From positions 2,418,001-2,482,000 of the forward strand of contig JADJOI010000003.1 of NCBI GenBank assembly GCA_016713875.1: a DNA stretch of 64,000 bases, in the 5' to 3' direction. The stretch is from Flavobacteriales bacterium (GTDB taxonomy: Bacteria > Bacteroidota > Bacteroidia > Flavobacteriales_F > PHOS-HE28). Position numbers and translations under genes: made by a program. Shown piece after piece: positions 45,940 through 55,602 of the stretch. A model generated the notes under the pieces. That model did not search any database. It saw nothing but the letters and a program-made list of their open reading frames with translations, and was not told the DNA's origin. How positions within the stretch are numbered: the stretch's first letter is position 1; each line of letters starts with the position of its first letter.

Positions 45940-48144
45940 GTGAGCCTGCCCCTCCGTCCCCTGCTGTGCGTGTTGCTCCTCGGTGCTGGTGCATCGGGCG
46001 CTCGTGCATCGGCCACGGACCCGCTATGGGCGCGTTATCAGGATCCCGGACTGAGCGCACGCGAGCGGCTGACAGCGTTGCATGAGGTGATCCACGGCCT
46101 TCGGTCAAGCGACGTGGACAGCAGCAGGGCCCTCGCCGAACGCATGCGCGCCGAGGCCGTGGTGGCCCGTGACACCTTGATGATCGCGCTTGCCGAACGC
46201 GACCTCGGGCTGGCCGCCATCCTCCAACGCGACAACGACCGTGCCCGTCTTCACTTGGAACGCGCCCTGGCGCTGTACCTGAGCGAAGGTGACAGCGCCG
46301 GGCATCGTGGTGCGGGAGCCACGCTCAGCAGCCTGGGCATGGTACACAAGAACGCCGGCCGCATGCAGGAGGCCGTGGCGGCATACCGGCGTTCCATGTC
46401 CGAACACGTGCTCGCGCGCGATGAGGAAGGCACGGTGTACGCGCTCAATGGCCTGGGTCGGGTGCACGAGATCCAAGGCGCCTATGACAGTGCCCTGGTG
46501 TACTACAGCGCTGTGGCGGAGGTGGCCGCACGGGTCGCCCTGCCCGAGATGGAGGCCGCCGGATACGGCAACATGGCCAATGTGAACGCCGAACTGGGCC
46601 GCTTCGGAGAGGCCATCGACCTCACTTACCGCAGCCTGGCCCTGATGGAACGGCTGGGCGACAAGCGCGGCATGGCCACCTGCCTCACCGGCGTGAGCTC
46701 ACTGAAGGATGCGCTCGGTGAGCACGACGACGCCTATGCCCTGTTGCACAAGGCCCATGCGCTCTACACCGAGGTGGGCTACCGGCAGGGCATGATGACG
46801 GCCGGCACCAGCCTCGGTGCCATGCTGCTGGCACGCGGGAAGGTGGACAGTGCCGCGCTGGTGCTGGAGCGCGCCCTCTCGCTGGTGCGCGAAGCCGAGG
46901 CCCGCGACCTCATGGGACGTCCACTGCGTGACCTGGCCGCGGTGCGGCGGGCGCAGCATCGCCACGCGGAGGCGGAGACCCTGTTGAGCGAGGCCGTGGC
47001 GCTGGCCCGCGAGCTGGGTGATGCCCCCGGTGAGGCCCGCGCCCAGATCGGGCTGGGGCTCACCGCGCTCGCCGAAGGGCGTGCGGTCGAGGCTGCGCGC
47101 CGGTGCATGCTCGGGGAGGAACTGGCCAGCGACCACCAGGCGGTGGAGGAAAGCATCGAGGCGTGCAGCTGCCTGCATCAGGCGCTGAAGGCCCAGGGGC
47201 GCGGCATGGAGGCCCTGCGCTACCACGAGACCTGGGTGATGCTGCGCGACAGCCTGGCCAACGACCGCACGGCGCGGCAGCTCACGCGGCGCGACATGCT
47301 GCACTCCTTCAACAAACGCCAGCTGGCCGACAGCATGCGCCACGCCACCGAACTGGATGAGCTGGAGACCGCACGCACGATCGAAGCCCTTCGTGCCGAC
47401 CGCAACAGGGCCCGGGCCTGGGCCGTGGGCGGCGGGGGCCTGCTTCTGCTGCTGGGCGGTGGCCTCTGGTTCCGCACCGACCGCAAGCGCCGCCGCGAAC
47501 GCTTCGAGAAGGAGGCCGCCCACCTGGAGACCCAGGCCCTGCGCAGCCAGATGAACCCCCACTTCATCTTCAACGCCCTCAACTCCATCAACGCCTTCAT
47601 CCAGCGCAACGAGTCCGACGACGCCTCCAGCTACCTCACCCGCTTCGCCCGCGTGATGCGCAGCGTGCTGGAGAACAGCCGCCACGCCACCGTGCCCCTG
47701 CACGACGACCTGGAGACCCTGCGCGGCTACATGGACCTGGAGCGCCGACGCCTACAGGAGAAGTTCGACTTCACCATCCGCGTGCATCCCGACATCGACC
47801 CGCAGGAGGTGCAGGTGCCTCCGCTGGTGGTGCAGCCCTTCGTGGAGAACGCCATCTGGCACGGAGTCACGCACATGGAGGGCAAGGGCCACATCACCCT
47901 GGCGGTGGAACCGCGCGGCACCCAGTTGCTGTGGATCATCGAGGACGATGGCGTGGGCCGCAACGCCCCCAAGGCGCAGCACACCGAGCAGCCCACGAAG
48001 AAGACCTCGCTGGGCACGGCCATCACCCGCAGCCGCCTGGACCTGGTGCAGAAGCAGCACGACGGGCACGCCGGCTTCCGCTATGTGGACCGGCCCACCG
48101 GCACCCGCGTGGAGGTGGAGATGCCGTTGCTCAGGGACGTGTAG
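45940..48144 (+). CDS. TPR-containing LytS/YehU-family sensor histidine kinase
   Basis: 734 residues from a GTG at 45940 with a signal peptide (LLCVLLLGAGASGARA). Periplasmic TPR repeats at about 60-440 (GLVH-type AVAAYRRSMSEHV, YALNGLGRVHEIQGAYDSALVYY, LGRFGEAIDLTYRSLALMERLGDKRG). A membrane segment near 485-505 (AWAVGGGGLLLLLGGGLWF). A short coiled coil, then the PF06580 His kinase: RSQMNPHFIFNALNSINAFIQ (phospho-His in NPHF). HATPase: VQPFVENAIWHGV and DDGVGRN. These kinases phosphorylate LytTR regulators; none is adjacent, but one is at 60490-61245. Confidence 0.9.
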   Translation: MSLPLRPLLCVLLLGAGASGARASATDPLWARYQDPGLSARERLTALHEVIHGLRSSDVDSSRALAERMRAEAVVARDTLMIALAERDLGLAAILQRDNDRARLHLERALALYLSEGDSAGHRGAGATLSSLGMVHKNAGRMQEAVAAYRRSMSEHVLARDEEGTVYALNGLGRVHEIQGAYDSALVYYSAVAEVAARVALPEMEAAGYGNMANVNAELGRFGEAIDLTYRSLALMERLGDKRGMATCLTGVSSLKDALGEHDDAYALLHKAHALYTEVGYRQGMMTAGTSLGAMLLARGKVDSAALVLERALSLVREAEARDLMGRPLRDLAAVRRAQHRHAEAETLLSEAVALARELGDAPGEARAQIGLGLTALAEGRAVEAARRCMLGEELASDHQAVEESIEACSCLHQALKAQGRGMEALRYHETWVMLRDSLANDRTARQLTRRDMLHSFNKRQLADSMRHATELDELETARTIEALRADRNRARAWAVGGGGLLLLLGGGLWFRTDRKRRRERFEKEAAHLETQALRSQMNPHFIFNALNSINAFIQRNESDDASSYLTRFARVMRSVLENSRHATVPLHDDLETLRGYMDLERRRLQEKFDFTIRVHPDIDPQEVQVPPLVVQPFVENAIWHGVTHMEGKGHITLAVEPRGTQLLWIIEDDGVGRNAPKAQHTEQPTKKTSLGTAITRSRLDLVQKQHDGHAGFRYVDRPTGTRVEVEMPLLRDV

Positions 48145-48795
48145 GGGTGTGAACGCCCCTCCTGCGCGTGGGGCGCGCCATGCGCCGGGCAAGCAGGGGC
48201 CTGACGCAATGAACCCCCCTCCTGCGCGTGGAACGCTCCACGCGCCGGGCAAGGAGGGGTCCGCCGTCGCTGTGCTATGGCGGACAAAGTTGGGGGGAGG
48301 TGGCAACTCAGGCATGCCGGGATCGCATGCGGATCGAAACCACCCCGTGCCCCTCCTTGTGCACCCGCAGCGAGCGATCGCTGCTCAGGAGGGGGCTTGA
48401 TCGGATGAACCCCCCTCTTGCGCGTGGAACGCTCCACGCGCCGAACAAGGAGGGGTCCGCCGTCGCTGTGCTATGGCGGACAAAGTTGGGGGAGGTGGCA
48501 ACTCAGGCATGCCGGGATCGCATGCGGATCGAAACCACCCCGTACCCCTGCTTATGCACCCGCAGCGAGCGATCGCTGCTCAGGAGGGGACTTGATCGGA
48601 TGAACCCCCCTCCTGCGCGTGGATCGCTCCACGCGCCGAACAAGGAGGGGTCCGCCGTCGCTGTGCTATGGCGGACAAAGTTGGGGGAGGTGGCAACTCA
48701 GTCATGCCGGGATCACGTGCTGATCGAAACCACCCCGCGCCCCTCCTTGTGCACCCGCAGCGAGCGATCGCTGCTGGGGAGGGGGATTGAGATCC
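48145..48795. repeat. Tandem ~195-bp repeat, three units plus a partial copy
   Basis: Unit starts at about 48209, 48405 and 48600 (spacing 196, 195); a partial copy occupies 48151-48208. Unit 1 has one extra G in a G-run (GTTGGGGGG versus GTTGGGGG). Each unit holds a hairpin GCGCGTGGA-ACGC-TCCACGCGC-like stem and an outer CCCCTCCT/AGGAGGGG pairing, plus the palindrome AGCGATCGCT. Open frames through it on both strands have low-complexity products and are judged spurious. The rest, to 48899, has nothing recognisable. Confidence 0.75.
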
Positions 48796-48899
48796 ATGTG
48801 CCCATCCCGCTGGGGCGGAACAAGTCGTGCGCATGTGCCCCAACGCCGAGGGCCACCCCGCGAACGCGAAGCGGCCCTCGGCCAGGGTTCAGCACAACG

Positions 48900-51044
48900 T
48901 TACCGCGCCACCTTCACGGCCTTCTTCACCACGAAGCTGTCGTTGAGGTACAGCGTGCAGTGGTAGGTGCCCGGCGCCAGGTCGGTCGTGGTCCAGTCGT
49001 GGGTATACGCGCCCACCTCACGCACGGCCTCCTCCAGCACCTCCAGCCGCTTGCCGCTGGCATCGCTGACCTCCAGGCGCGTGCGGCCCGGCGCGGCCAC
49101 CGTGTAGCGCAGCTGCGTGAGGTCCGCCACCGGGTTGGGCAGGATGAAGAGATCGGTGCGCAGGGCTTCGTTTGCACCCGCTCCTGTCCCTGCCCCTGGG
49201 CTCATGGTGCGCTGGTCAGTTCCTCCGTTGGCCGTGCAGCAGCTCGCGAGGTCCTGCTGCATCGCAGCGAGTTGTTGCTGGAGCTGAGCGACCTGGTCTT
49301 GCAGAGCGGCCATCTGCGCGCCTTGTTCGTTGCTCGCCCCGACAAGCACCGGGATCAGCCCGCCGTAGTTCACGGCCTTGAAGGTCACCGCCGGTTGAAG
49401 GACGTTCCCCAACGAGTCGACCTCCGCAGGCTGGGTCACCGTTCGGACCAGATCGGGCAGAACGGCCTGAAGATCGCCAGCCATGATGCCATCGTGGGTG
49501 CCTTCCGGTAGACCCAACTGGGGGTAGTCGGCCGTCCTGAACTGATACCGCTTCGGCTGCAACTGGGCGAGTATATCCGAGGCATCGGTCAGGTCCGTGA
49601 CATTCTGCTTCAGCATCGCATCGGAGCTCTGCCACACACCGGCCGAATGAAAACCCGCGCCGACGAAATAGGCCGCCCAGCGATTGGGATAGTTCGTGTG
49701 CTGCGTGCTGCCATATACGCCGGCCAATAGGACTGCGCTGCTCGAGTCGCTCGGGGTGGTGTACACATAACCATGCACGCCGAAACCCTTGGTGGTGGGC
49801 AGCCCGCTGCTGTAGCCTTTTACACCATACGCATTGGTGGCCTGCCCGGATCCGTTCTCCGTGTCCCCGTAGACACCCATGTTGTCCGTGGTGGACTTGC
49901 CGGTGTTGAGCCAGCCCCGGCCATATACACCATAGTTCTTCACAGCCCCGTCGTAGGCCCGCGTATGCACGCCATAGTGTTCGTTGCCCGAGGTCTGGCC
50001 GCTGGCCGTCTGCACCACGCACTTCAGCCCAATGTTCTCAGTGCCGTTGTTATCACCTTTCGTGTACACCTGGATCCCCAGGTCGTTGGACGAGGTCTGG
50101 TTGCGCAGCACGTCCAGTTTGGCTTCGGGCGAACTGTCACCGATCCCTACGTTCTCGGCATCGTCGGGGCATGCACCGTTGGCCGCACCCACTGCAGTGA
50201 TCACATGGTTCGGGGATGTGCTGCTCATGGTCCATTCGCAGTTGTCGGGCAGGTTGGCCAGACTGCGCCAATGCAAGCGCCCATCATTATCGGTCACCAC
50301 GACCCGATCCAGCTCCTGGTTCTCGTAATCGGGCACCAGCCTGCGGATCATGATCGTGCGGTCCAGCACGTCCAGCCGCTCATCGGGCGTGGCGCTCTGG
50401 CCGAACCAGTCGCCGATGCCCACGAACACCTCCGAACCGCTGTCGTGCGGGTAGAGCTGCATGGCCTCCAAGCCCTCCATGGAGTTGCTACCGGTGGGGC
50501 TGGAACTGCTGTACTCCGAGGTGAAGATGAAGCGCATGCGATCGCTGAGCCAGGTGCCCGGGTTATCGCTCCACTGCACGATGGCATCGGTGTAGTCGTT
50601 CAGTTCACCGGACTCGGGCTCCTCGGGATTGTCGTAGGTGTACTTCTGCCCGATGTACATCTGGTCGCTGTTGCCCGTGAAGGTGACGCCGTTGCGCATC
50701 CACGGCCGGTAGCCGATGCTCTGAAACCCATAGGCGCCAGGCTCCGCCAGATGTAACCGGCTGAATGTACCTGGGCCATTGTCCCAGAAGTAGCTGCTGG
50801 GACTGATGCCTACAAAACCCGCTGTGGGGATCGAAGAGAAGCTTCCAATGGTGTAACTATTCTCTTCGTTCACGACCAAACGGACCTTGTCATAGGTGCG
50901 GATGGTCATCTCCACGGCATCGGTCGTACCTAGAAAATGGGTCCCAAATGACGTGCTGCCATTTCCTGTGATATGCCAATCAACTACCTGTGCCGTGCTA
51001 GTGAGGCTGAGTATCACAGTTCCAACTAACCATGTCGTTCTCAT
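48900..51044 (-). CDS. Y1: T9SS protein with peptidase S74 / intramolecular chaperone region
   Basis: 714 residues. Signal peptide MRTTWLVGTVILSLTSTA. The N-terminal ~140 residues (VDWHITGNGSTSFGTHFLG, GFVGISPSSYFWDNGPG, GFQSIGYRPWMRNGVT) are the module repeated in Y2-Y4. A long Gly/Asn-rich beta region follows, then the S74 chaperone pattern SSDAMLKQNVTDL and LQPKRYQFRTADYPQLGLP. A coiled coil (MAALQDQVAQLQQQLAAMQQDL) and a T9SS sorting domain (LRTDLFILPNPVADL to FVVKKAVKVAR) close it. The S74 domain typically trimerises fibres and self-cleaves. It is 24 bp downstream of X1. Confidence 0.85.
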   Translation of the reverse strand: MRTTWLVGTVILSLTSTAQVVDWHITGNGSTSFGTHFLGTTDAVEMTIRTYDKVRLVVNEENSYTIGSFSSIPTAGFVGISPSSYFWDNGPGTFSRLHLAEPGAYGFQSIGYRPWMRNGVTFTGNSDQMYIGQKYTYDNPEEPESGELNDYTDAIVQWSDNPGTWLSDRMRFIFTSEYSSSSPTGSNSMEGLEAMQLYPHDSGSEVFVGIGDWFGQSATPDERLDVLDRTIMIRRLVPDYENQELDRVVVTDNDGRLHWRSLANLPDNCEWTMSSTSPNHVITAVGAANGACPDDAENVGIGDSSPEAKLDVLRNQTSSNDLGIQVYTKGDNNGTENIGLKCVVQTASGQTSGNEHYGVHTRAYDGAVKNYGVYGRGWLNTGKSTTDNMGVYGDTENGSGQATNAYGVKGYSSGLPTTKGFGVHGYVYTTPSDSSSAVLLAGVYGSTQHTNYPNRWAAYFVGAGFHSAGVWQSSDAMLKQNVTDLTDASDILAQLQPKRYQFRTADYPQLGLPEGTHDGIMAGDLQAVLPDLVRTVTQPAEVDSLGNVLQPAVTFKAVNYGGLIPVLVGASNEQGAQMAALQDQVAQLQQQLAAMQQDLASCCTANGGTDQRTMSPGAGTGAGANEALRTDLFILPNPVADLTQLRYTVAAPGRTRLEVSDASGKRLEVLEEAVREVGAYTHDWTTTDLAPGTYHCTLYLNDSFVVKKAVKVAR

Positions 51045-51068
51045 GTCGTCAGGGTTTGGCCCAACGAC

Positions 51069-52073
51069 CTATTCCACCTTTGTCCATTTCGCTGTTCCGC
51101 GCCAACCCGCGCCAATAACCTCGACCACGTACGTTCCGGATGCCAGGTTGTGTGTATCGATGGTCATCTGTGGACCTTCGTCAATCACACTAGCTTCCAA
51201 CACACTTCGCCCCCGGAGATCCCAAATGACCAACCGGTCTACCGATGGTACTCGATCCCAACGCACCGTCAATGAGCCAGGTCTGGACCACACGGCAGGG
51301 GCCGGTGCGATCGACTGGACCTCACCGATTACCTCCACCACGACTGCATCGAAGTAGTAGTAAGCATGATTGAACCCGAAGTTCCCCGCCACTGGTAGTA
51401 CCTGTGTTCCGGCGTTGTCGGTGAAGGAGCCGATCACCATGAACCGCTCACCACCAGCAGCCACGATCGTATCCTCCACGTGCATCCAATCGTCCTCATC
51501 GATGTAATAGGCCGCGTCGTAGAACACCGCTTGCGGTACCACAGGTAGGGCTCCAGGGATCGGCATTGTGGGATCGAAGACCGTGTCCACCGAGAAGAAA
51601 GCACCGATCGTGTTCACGGCTTGTTGGCAACAGTCCGGTATGGAGATCTCCATTGCCACACGATATGCGTGCCCTGCTTGAAGGGGCTGCGTGAGCCCCA
51701 CTTCCATGTAATCTTTGAGCTCCGACAGGTTCTGTTTCAGGTATGCTCCCGCAAAGCGGTTCCCGTGATAGGGCGCTTGGTAGCAGATCAGGCCGATCGT
51801 TTCTGTCGTATCCATGTACACCCCACACGGGCTATCGTCCATGTTGTAGATGTCCGGCGTGGCATAGTTGGCACTGAACCAGGGCGGGGCCACCAGGATG
51901 GGGTTGTCGGCGGTGGTGCAATACGCGGTGTCCTCGAACGACCAGTTGGGCACCAGGTTCTGGGCTTTGCCGGGGTGCGACGACAGTACAAGCGAAACGG
52001 ACAGGCCCGCGCGCAGCGCGAAGGTGACGACCGCGCGCGGGCAGGTGGAAGGAAGATCGTTGAGCACGTTCAT
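51069..52073 (-). CDS. X1: T9SS exported protein (NLVPNxSFED family)
   Basis: 334 residues from the ATG at 52073 (MNVLNDLPS), which precedes a signal-like stretch (VTFALRAGLSVSLVLSSHPGKA). The N-terminal motif NLVPNWSFEDTAYC is widely seen at the start of Bacteroidota carbohydrate-binding-like modules. Repeated Y-Y-x-D-A-V pairs (HAYYYFDAVVVEVIG) resemble a jelly-roll lectin fold. The C-terminal LVIWDLRGRSVLEASV to GTYVVEVIGAGWRGTAKWTKVE is a T9SS sorting domain. It is paralogous to X3 (56107-57111) and to the interrupted X2. Operon order is X1 then Y1. Confidence 0.82.
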   Translation of the reverse strand: MNVLNDLPSTCPRAVVTFALRAGLSVSLVLSSHPGKAQNLVPNWSFEDTAYCTTADNPILVAPPWFSANYATPDIYNMDDSPCGVYMDTTETIGLICYQAPYHGNRFAGAYLKQNLSELKDYMEVGLTQPLQAGHAYRVAMEISIPDCCQQAVNTIGAFFSVDTVFDPTMPIPGALPVVPQAVFYDAAYYIDEDDWMHVEDTIVAAGGERFMVIGSFTDNAGTQVLPVAGNFGFNHAYYYFDAVVVEVIGEVQSIAPAPAVWSRPGSLTVRWDRVPSVDRLVIWDLRGRSVLEASVIDEGPQMTIDTHNLASGTYVVEVIGAGWRGTAKWTKVE

Positions 52074-52757
52074 GTTCTTCGCCTTCTTTTCGCCTCCGCC
52101 TCTTTGGGCACATGCAGGACGGGCCCGACACATGGTCGCGCTGCCTGCCGCGCAACACCTGGTGCTGCGGGTGCTCGCCGCCGCGGGCCGGCGTGCGGCT
52201 GTTCCGGCCCGGGTCGGTACCTTTGCGCTAGCTCGTGTTCATGTTCCCATGCCTTAGGGGGTGAATGTTGAGCGACCAGAGCCCTCGGTGTTCATAGCGC
52301 CGGGGGCTTCTTTCATCGATCGTTGGTGAGGTTGCCTTGGTAGGTCCCAGGCTTGTCGGCCTCCAGCTTCCGGCCTCCAGCTTCCGACTTTCGGCCGCCA
52401 GCCCCAGGCTTCCAGCTGCCCGCTGCAGGCTTCCTGTTTCCAGCCCTCCGCCGCCAGCAAAGGCCTCCCCAGTGCAGCCGGGCATGCGGTGCAAGATGAT
52501 CCTGAATGGAGGCGGTGGAGGTATGGCGGTTCAAGGTAAGGTTCACTGACAGGATAGGTTCTTATTGTTCAAAAATCGTTGTTCTCAACCGATTTCTGTT
52601 CGATCGTTCCTTACGACGAGATCACCATGTCCGTGCTGTCGTGCCCATAGGAACGCTGGCCGATGTACGCGTGATCGTGGTTGCCTGTGAGCGTGACGCC
52701 GTTGCGCATCCACGGCCGGTAGCCGATGCTCTGGAACCCGTTGGCACCGGGTTCTGC
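51850..52757. repeat. Direct repeat copy 1 (about 0.9 kb)
   Basis: This stretch, covering the X1 start region, the small transcription unit, a CCAGCTTCC-rich tract and the end of Y2, is nearly identical to 56888-57795 with a constant offset of 5,038 bp (about 6 mismatches seen, for example near 52033 and 52134). It is a recent segmental duplication. Confidence 0.85.
52218..52313 (+). ncRNA. Candidate small RNA unit, copy 1 (promoter to terminator)
   Basis: TACCTTTG (52218-52225) fits the Bacteroidota -7 box. About 50 bases later a hairpin begins: AGCCCTCGGTG (52280-52290) pairs with CGCCGGGGGCT (52298-52308) through G-C and G-T pairs, followed by TCTTTC. The predicted transcript is roughly 75-85 nt. 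A 7-residue frame (MFPCLRG) and a second frame starting MLSDQS lie inside, so a leader peptide is possible. The unit recurs at 55304 and 57256. Confidence 0.5.
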
Positions 52758-53048
52758 CAGATGCAGCCGACTGAAGGGGCCCGGCCCATTGTCCCAGAAA
52801 TAGCTGCTGGGGCTGATACCCACGAAGCCCGATGTGGGGATCGAAGAGAAGCTCTCAATGGTGTAATTGTCCTCCTCGTTTACCACAAGGCGAAACTTGT
52901 CGTATGTGCGCAACGTCAGTCGCACATCATCAGTGGTTCCAAGAAAATCAGTGGTCCAGTCCGTTCCTGTATTACCAGTCTCTATCCACTGACCCCTAAC
53001 GGTGAAAGTGCTCAGGGTCAACATTCCGAGCAGTACGCTGTTCTTCAT
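52611..53048 (-). pseudogene. Y2: truncated copy of the Y module
   Basis: 145 residues from the ATG at 53048, with a signal-like start (MKNSVLLGMLTLSTFTVRG). It matches only the N-terminal module of Y1 (RLTLRTYDKFRLVVNEED, GFVGISPSSYFWDNGPG, GFQSIGYRPWMRNG) and ends in STDMVISS. It lacks the S74 and T9SS domains. It could be a silent cassette able to recombine with Y1, or decaying remains. Its 3' part is identical in the second copy at 57649-57795. Confidence 0.6.
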
Positions 53049-53080
53049 CTGTTCAGGTATTTCTGCCCGAGAGCTTCCAT

Positions 53081-53850
53081 TCATTTGATGAACTTCAACA
53101 CAGACGTCCCTGTGGATGAGGTCGCCCTGGCGATGTATGGTCCCTCGGCCAGATCAGGCGGCAATGGAGTACAGCCTTCGTTTCCTGTTAGCGGATTGAC
53201 CCTTAGAACAAGTCGTCCGCGCGTGTCCAAAACCAGCAACTCCCAAAGTGCCGCGTTGCCTTGCCATCCGATGTGCCCAGCAAAAGACCATAGACGAAGT
53301 ATCGAAGCCAATGGCGAGTTTACTGCCTGTACTGTGACCGCTTCAACCGCAACAGCGTCAATGTAGTAGTAGGCATTATCTGATGGCCACAACGGCATCA
53401 GATCAATTCCAATCACCTCATCATCGTTCTGAAACGTACCAAGCACCATCCAACGTTCGCCACCCACTGCCAGAAACGTATCCACGAGTTGAGTCCAAGC
53501 AGTGTCAACCAGATAGGGGCTCATCGGATCACGAAGTTCCACTTGCGGCGTAACTGGCAAGGCTGTTGTGATTTGCGCATGGATACTGTCCGGTCCGAAG
53601 TAGACACCGATGTGGTCAATTGCACGTCGATGGCCTTTCGGGCGGGCACAATACATCGACACTCGGTACGCCTGGCCAGACACAAGGTCCGTCTGCAACC
53701 GGGTGCTCAAGTACTCCCGAGTACCAGCAGTGCCTCCAGGACCATACCAGTGAAATCCACCGGCAAATCGAGACCCATCAAATGCAGCCTTGTAGCCCTT
53801 TACTGAGACGGTGACAAAGAAGCGGTCGATCGGCACGATCTGTGGATCGA
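53081..53850 (-). pseudogene. X2: C-terminal part of an X gene cut by IS630
   Basis: The minus-strand frame from about 53850 to 53081 encodes the X2 C-terminal part: VTVSVKGYKAAFDGSRFAGG, IDHIGVYFGPDSIHAQI, YYYIDAVAVEAV, ending with a T9SS sorting domain (LWELLVLDTRGRLVLRV to TSVLKFIK). It continues the N-terminal piece at 54902-55156 across an IS630 element. The longer open frame upstream in the IS is an artefact. Confidence 0.65.
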
Positions 53851-54925
53851 GCTTGACATGAAGCGAACAGATGCGCGAAGCCTCAGCGATGAGGCGCTGA
53901 ACGAACGATTGCGGCAGGCGGTGCGCTGCCGCTTGCAAGGTTGCGGGCTGAAAGAGTCTTCCGCGCTGTGCAGCCTTGGGCTGACGGCGGCCAATGATGC
54001 TTGGCAACGCTATCAGCGCGGGGGATGGAGAGCCGTTGAGGTATGCCGCAGCGGGCGGCCGCAAGGCAGCGGCATGATCCTGACGCAAGAGCAGCAGAAG
54101 CAGACACTTCGGCTGATCGCTGACAAGATGCCCGATCAATTGAAGTTGCCCTATGCGCTGTGGTCACGCAAGGCCATCGCGCTGTTGATCAAAGAACGCT
54201 TCGGCGTAGTGCTGCCCGAACGCACGATGACCGACTACTTGAGCCGTTGGGGCTTCAGCGCACAGAAGCCGATGCGCCGCGCAGCAGAACAGCGGCCCGA
54301 ACTGGTGCGCAAGTGGCGTGAAGAGGTCTATCCGGCGATCAAGCGCAGGGCCGAATTGGAGGGCGCGGACATCCATTGGGGGATGAGACCGGCCTGCGCA
54401 ATGATGATGTGCGTGGACGGAGCTTCGCCAAGCGTGGCAAGACGCCGGTGGTGCGTGTGCTGAACAAGCGCTTCGGCCGTTCGATCATCTCCACCATCAC
54501 CAATCGCGGCCAGATGCGGTGGATGGTCTTCAAGGGCGCCCTTGATGCGGAGATCTTCCAGGATTTCCTCGCACGTTTGATCAAAGGGGCAAAGCGCAAG
54601 GTGTTCCTCATCCTGGACAACCTGCCGGTGCATCATGCCAAAGTCCTGCGCCCATGGCTGGAAAAGCACAAGGAGCGCATCGAACTGTTCTTCATGCCGG
54701 GCTACTCACCCGAACTCAACCCCGTGGAGGTGGCCAATGCCGACCTGAAGAAGAACGTGACCAGCGCTCCGCCGCCGCGCACCGAGGAGCAACTCGTTGA
54801 GAACATCTTGGCCCATTACCGAAGCGTGTCCAAGAAGCCCAAGCACATCAAAAGCTACTTCGGTCACCCCGATGTTCGATATGCCGCATGAAACCGGATC
54901 TTCACCACCGGCTCAGTATCTGGAT
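53840..54925 (+). mobile_element. IS630-family insertion sequence inside X2
   Basis: The coding region of an IS630 transposase interrupts X2 between the piece ending near 54925 (MDATDS) and the one beginning near 53840. The exact ends and target TA could not be fixed; weak inverted similarity (GATC-GAGCTT near 53850 and AAGATCCGG near 54900) was seen. Direction is opposite to X2. Confidence 0.65.
53858..54891 (+). pseudogene. IS630-family transposase, one frameshift
   Basis: First frame 53858-54463: an HTH region (LRQAVRCRLQGCGLKESSALCSLG, GGWRAVEVCRSGRPQG) and IHWG. Second frame from about 54388: DETGLRNDD, then IISTITNRGQ, VFLILDNLPVHHAK and PGYSPELNPVEVANADLKK. The DDE triad is in IHWGDETGL, LILDNLPV and ELNPVE. 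About 344 residues when joined. The junction is a run of five Gs (TGGGGGATG) where six would keep the frame. Programmed frameshifting is known in some IS630 members, so it may be functional. Confidence 0.8.
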
Positions 54926-55156
54926 TCCTGAGTCTGTTGCATCCATGAATCGGCCGCATGGTGCAATGGTGTCGCAATCCCAGATATCAGGCGTAGCCAA
55001 GTTGGCGCTATACCAGCCGACCGCCTCCTCGTAAGGCGGTTGATACAGGGAGCAATGGGTGGTGTCCTCGAAGCTCGGGTTGGGCACGAGGTTCTGAGCC
55101 GTCGCCATCGCGGCGAGGGCCAAGTTCATCAAGTGAAGAAGGAGTGCTCTGGGCAT
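54902..55156 (-). pseudogene. X2: N-terminal fragment
   Basis: 84-residue frame from the ATG at 55156: leader MPRALLLHLMNLALAAMATA, then NLVPNPSFEDTTHC and YSANLATPDIWDCD, homologous to the first ~90 residues of X1 and X3. It reads GIQILSRW and stops where it enters the IS. Insertion removed the C-terminal part, making a short secreted fragment at best. Confidence 0.65.
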
Positions 55157-55303
55157 AGACGTTCTCCTTACTTGTTGCGGCGCTCCTGGTCGCCGGGTAG
55201 ACCGCGCATCGCATGGATGCGCTGCCTTCCCGTACGGATCGGCCTTGGGCCCTCCGTTGCGACCGGCACCATTGGGGCCATGCGCCTGCTCCCCAAGGGT
55301 CTG

Positions 55304-55399
55304 TACCTTTGCCCTAGCTCGTGTTCATGTTCCTATGCCTTAGGGGGTGAATGTTGAGCGACCAAAGCCCTCGGTGTGTCAAGCGCCGGGGGCTTCTTT
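55304..55399 (+). ncRNA. Candidate small RNA unit, copy 2
   Basis: TACCTTTG at 55304-55311, then GTGTTCATGTTCCTATGCC and a terminator from AGCCCTCGG (55366-55374) to GGGGGCTTCTTTC. Compared with copies 1 and 3, the loop differs (GTGTCAAG for GTTCATAG) but the stem is kept. That supports the hairpin as a conserved element. Confidence 0.5.
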
Positions 55400-55602
55400 C
55401 ATCGATGGTTGGTGAGGTTCCCTTGGTAGGTCCCAGGCTTGTCGGCTTCCAGCTACCAGCTTCCAGCCTCCGGCCTCCAGCAGGCCTCCGCGTGCTCCGC
55501 GTTCACTGGAGATGTGGTTCACGGCAGCCATGGCAGGTCGAAGATAGTCGACATCAAGGAAGCTGGTGCTCGCGGTTGAAAACTTCATGTGGGTTTCACC
55601 GA

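Noticed and set aside
48145..48795. Possible CRISPR array
   Set aside because: The repeats are ~195 bp with no short constant repeat and variable spacer, and there are no cas genes.
48228..49511. 427-residue plus-strand open frame through the 195-bp repeats
   Set aside because: The repeat period of 195 keeps a frame open, but it runs antisense into the Y1 C-terminus and has no domain.
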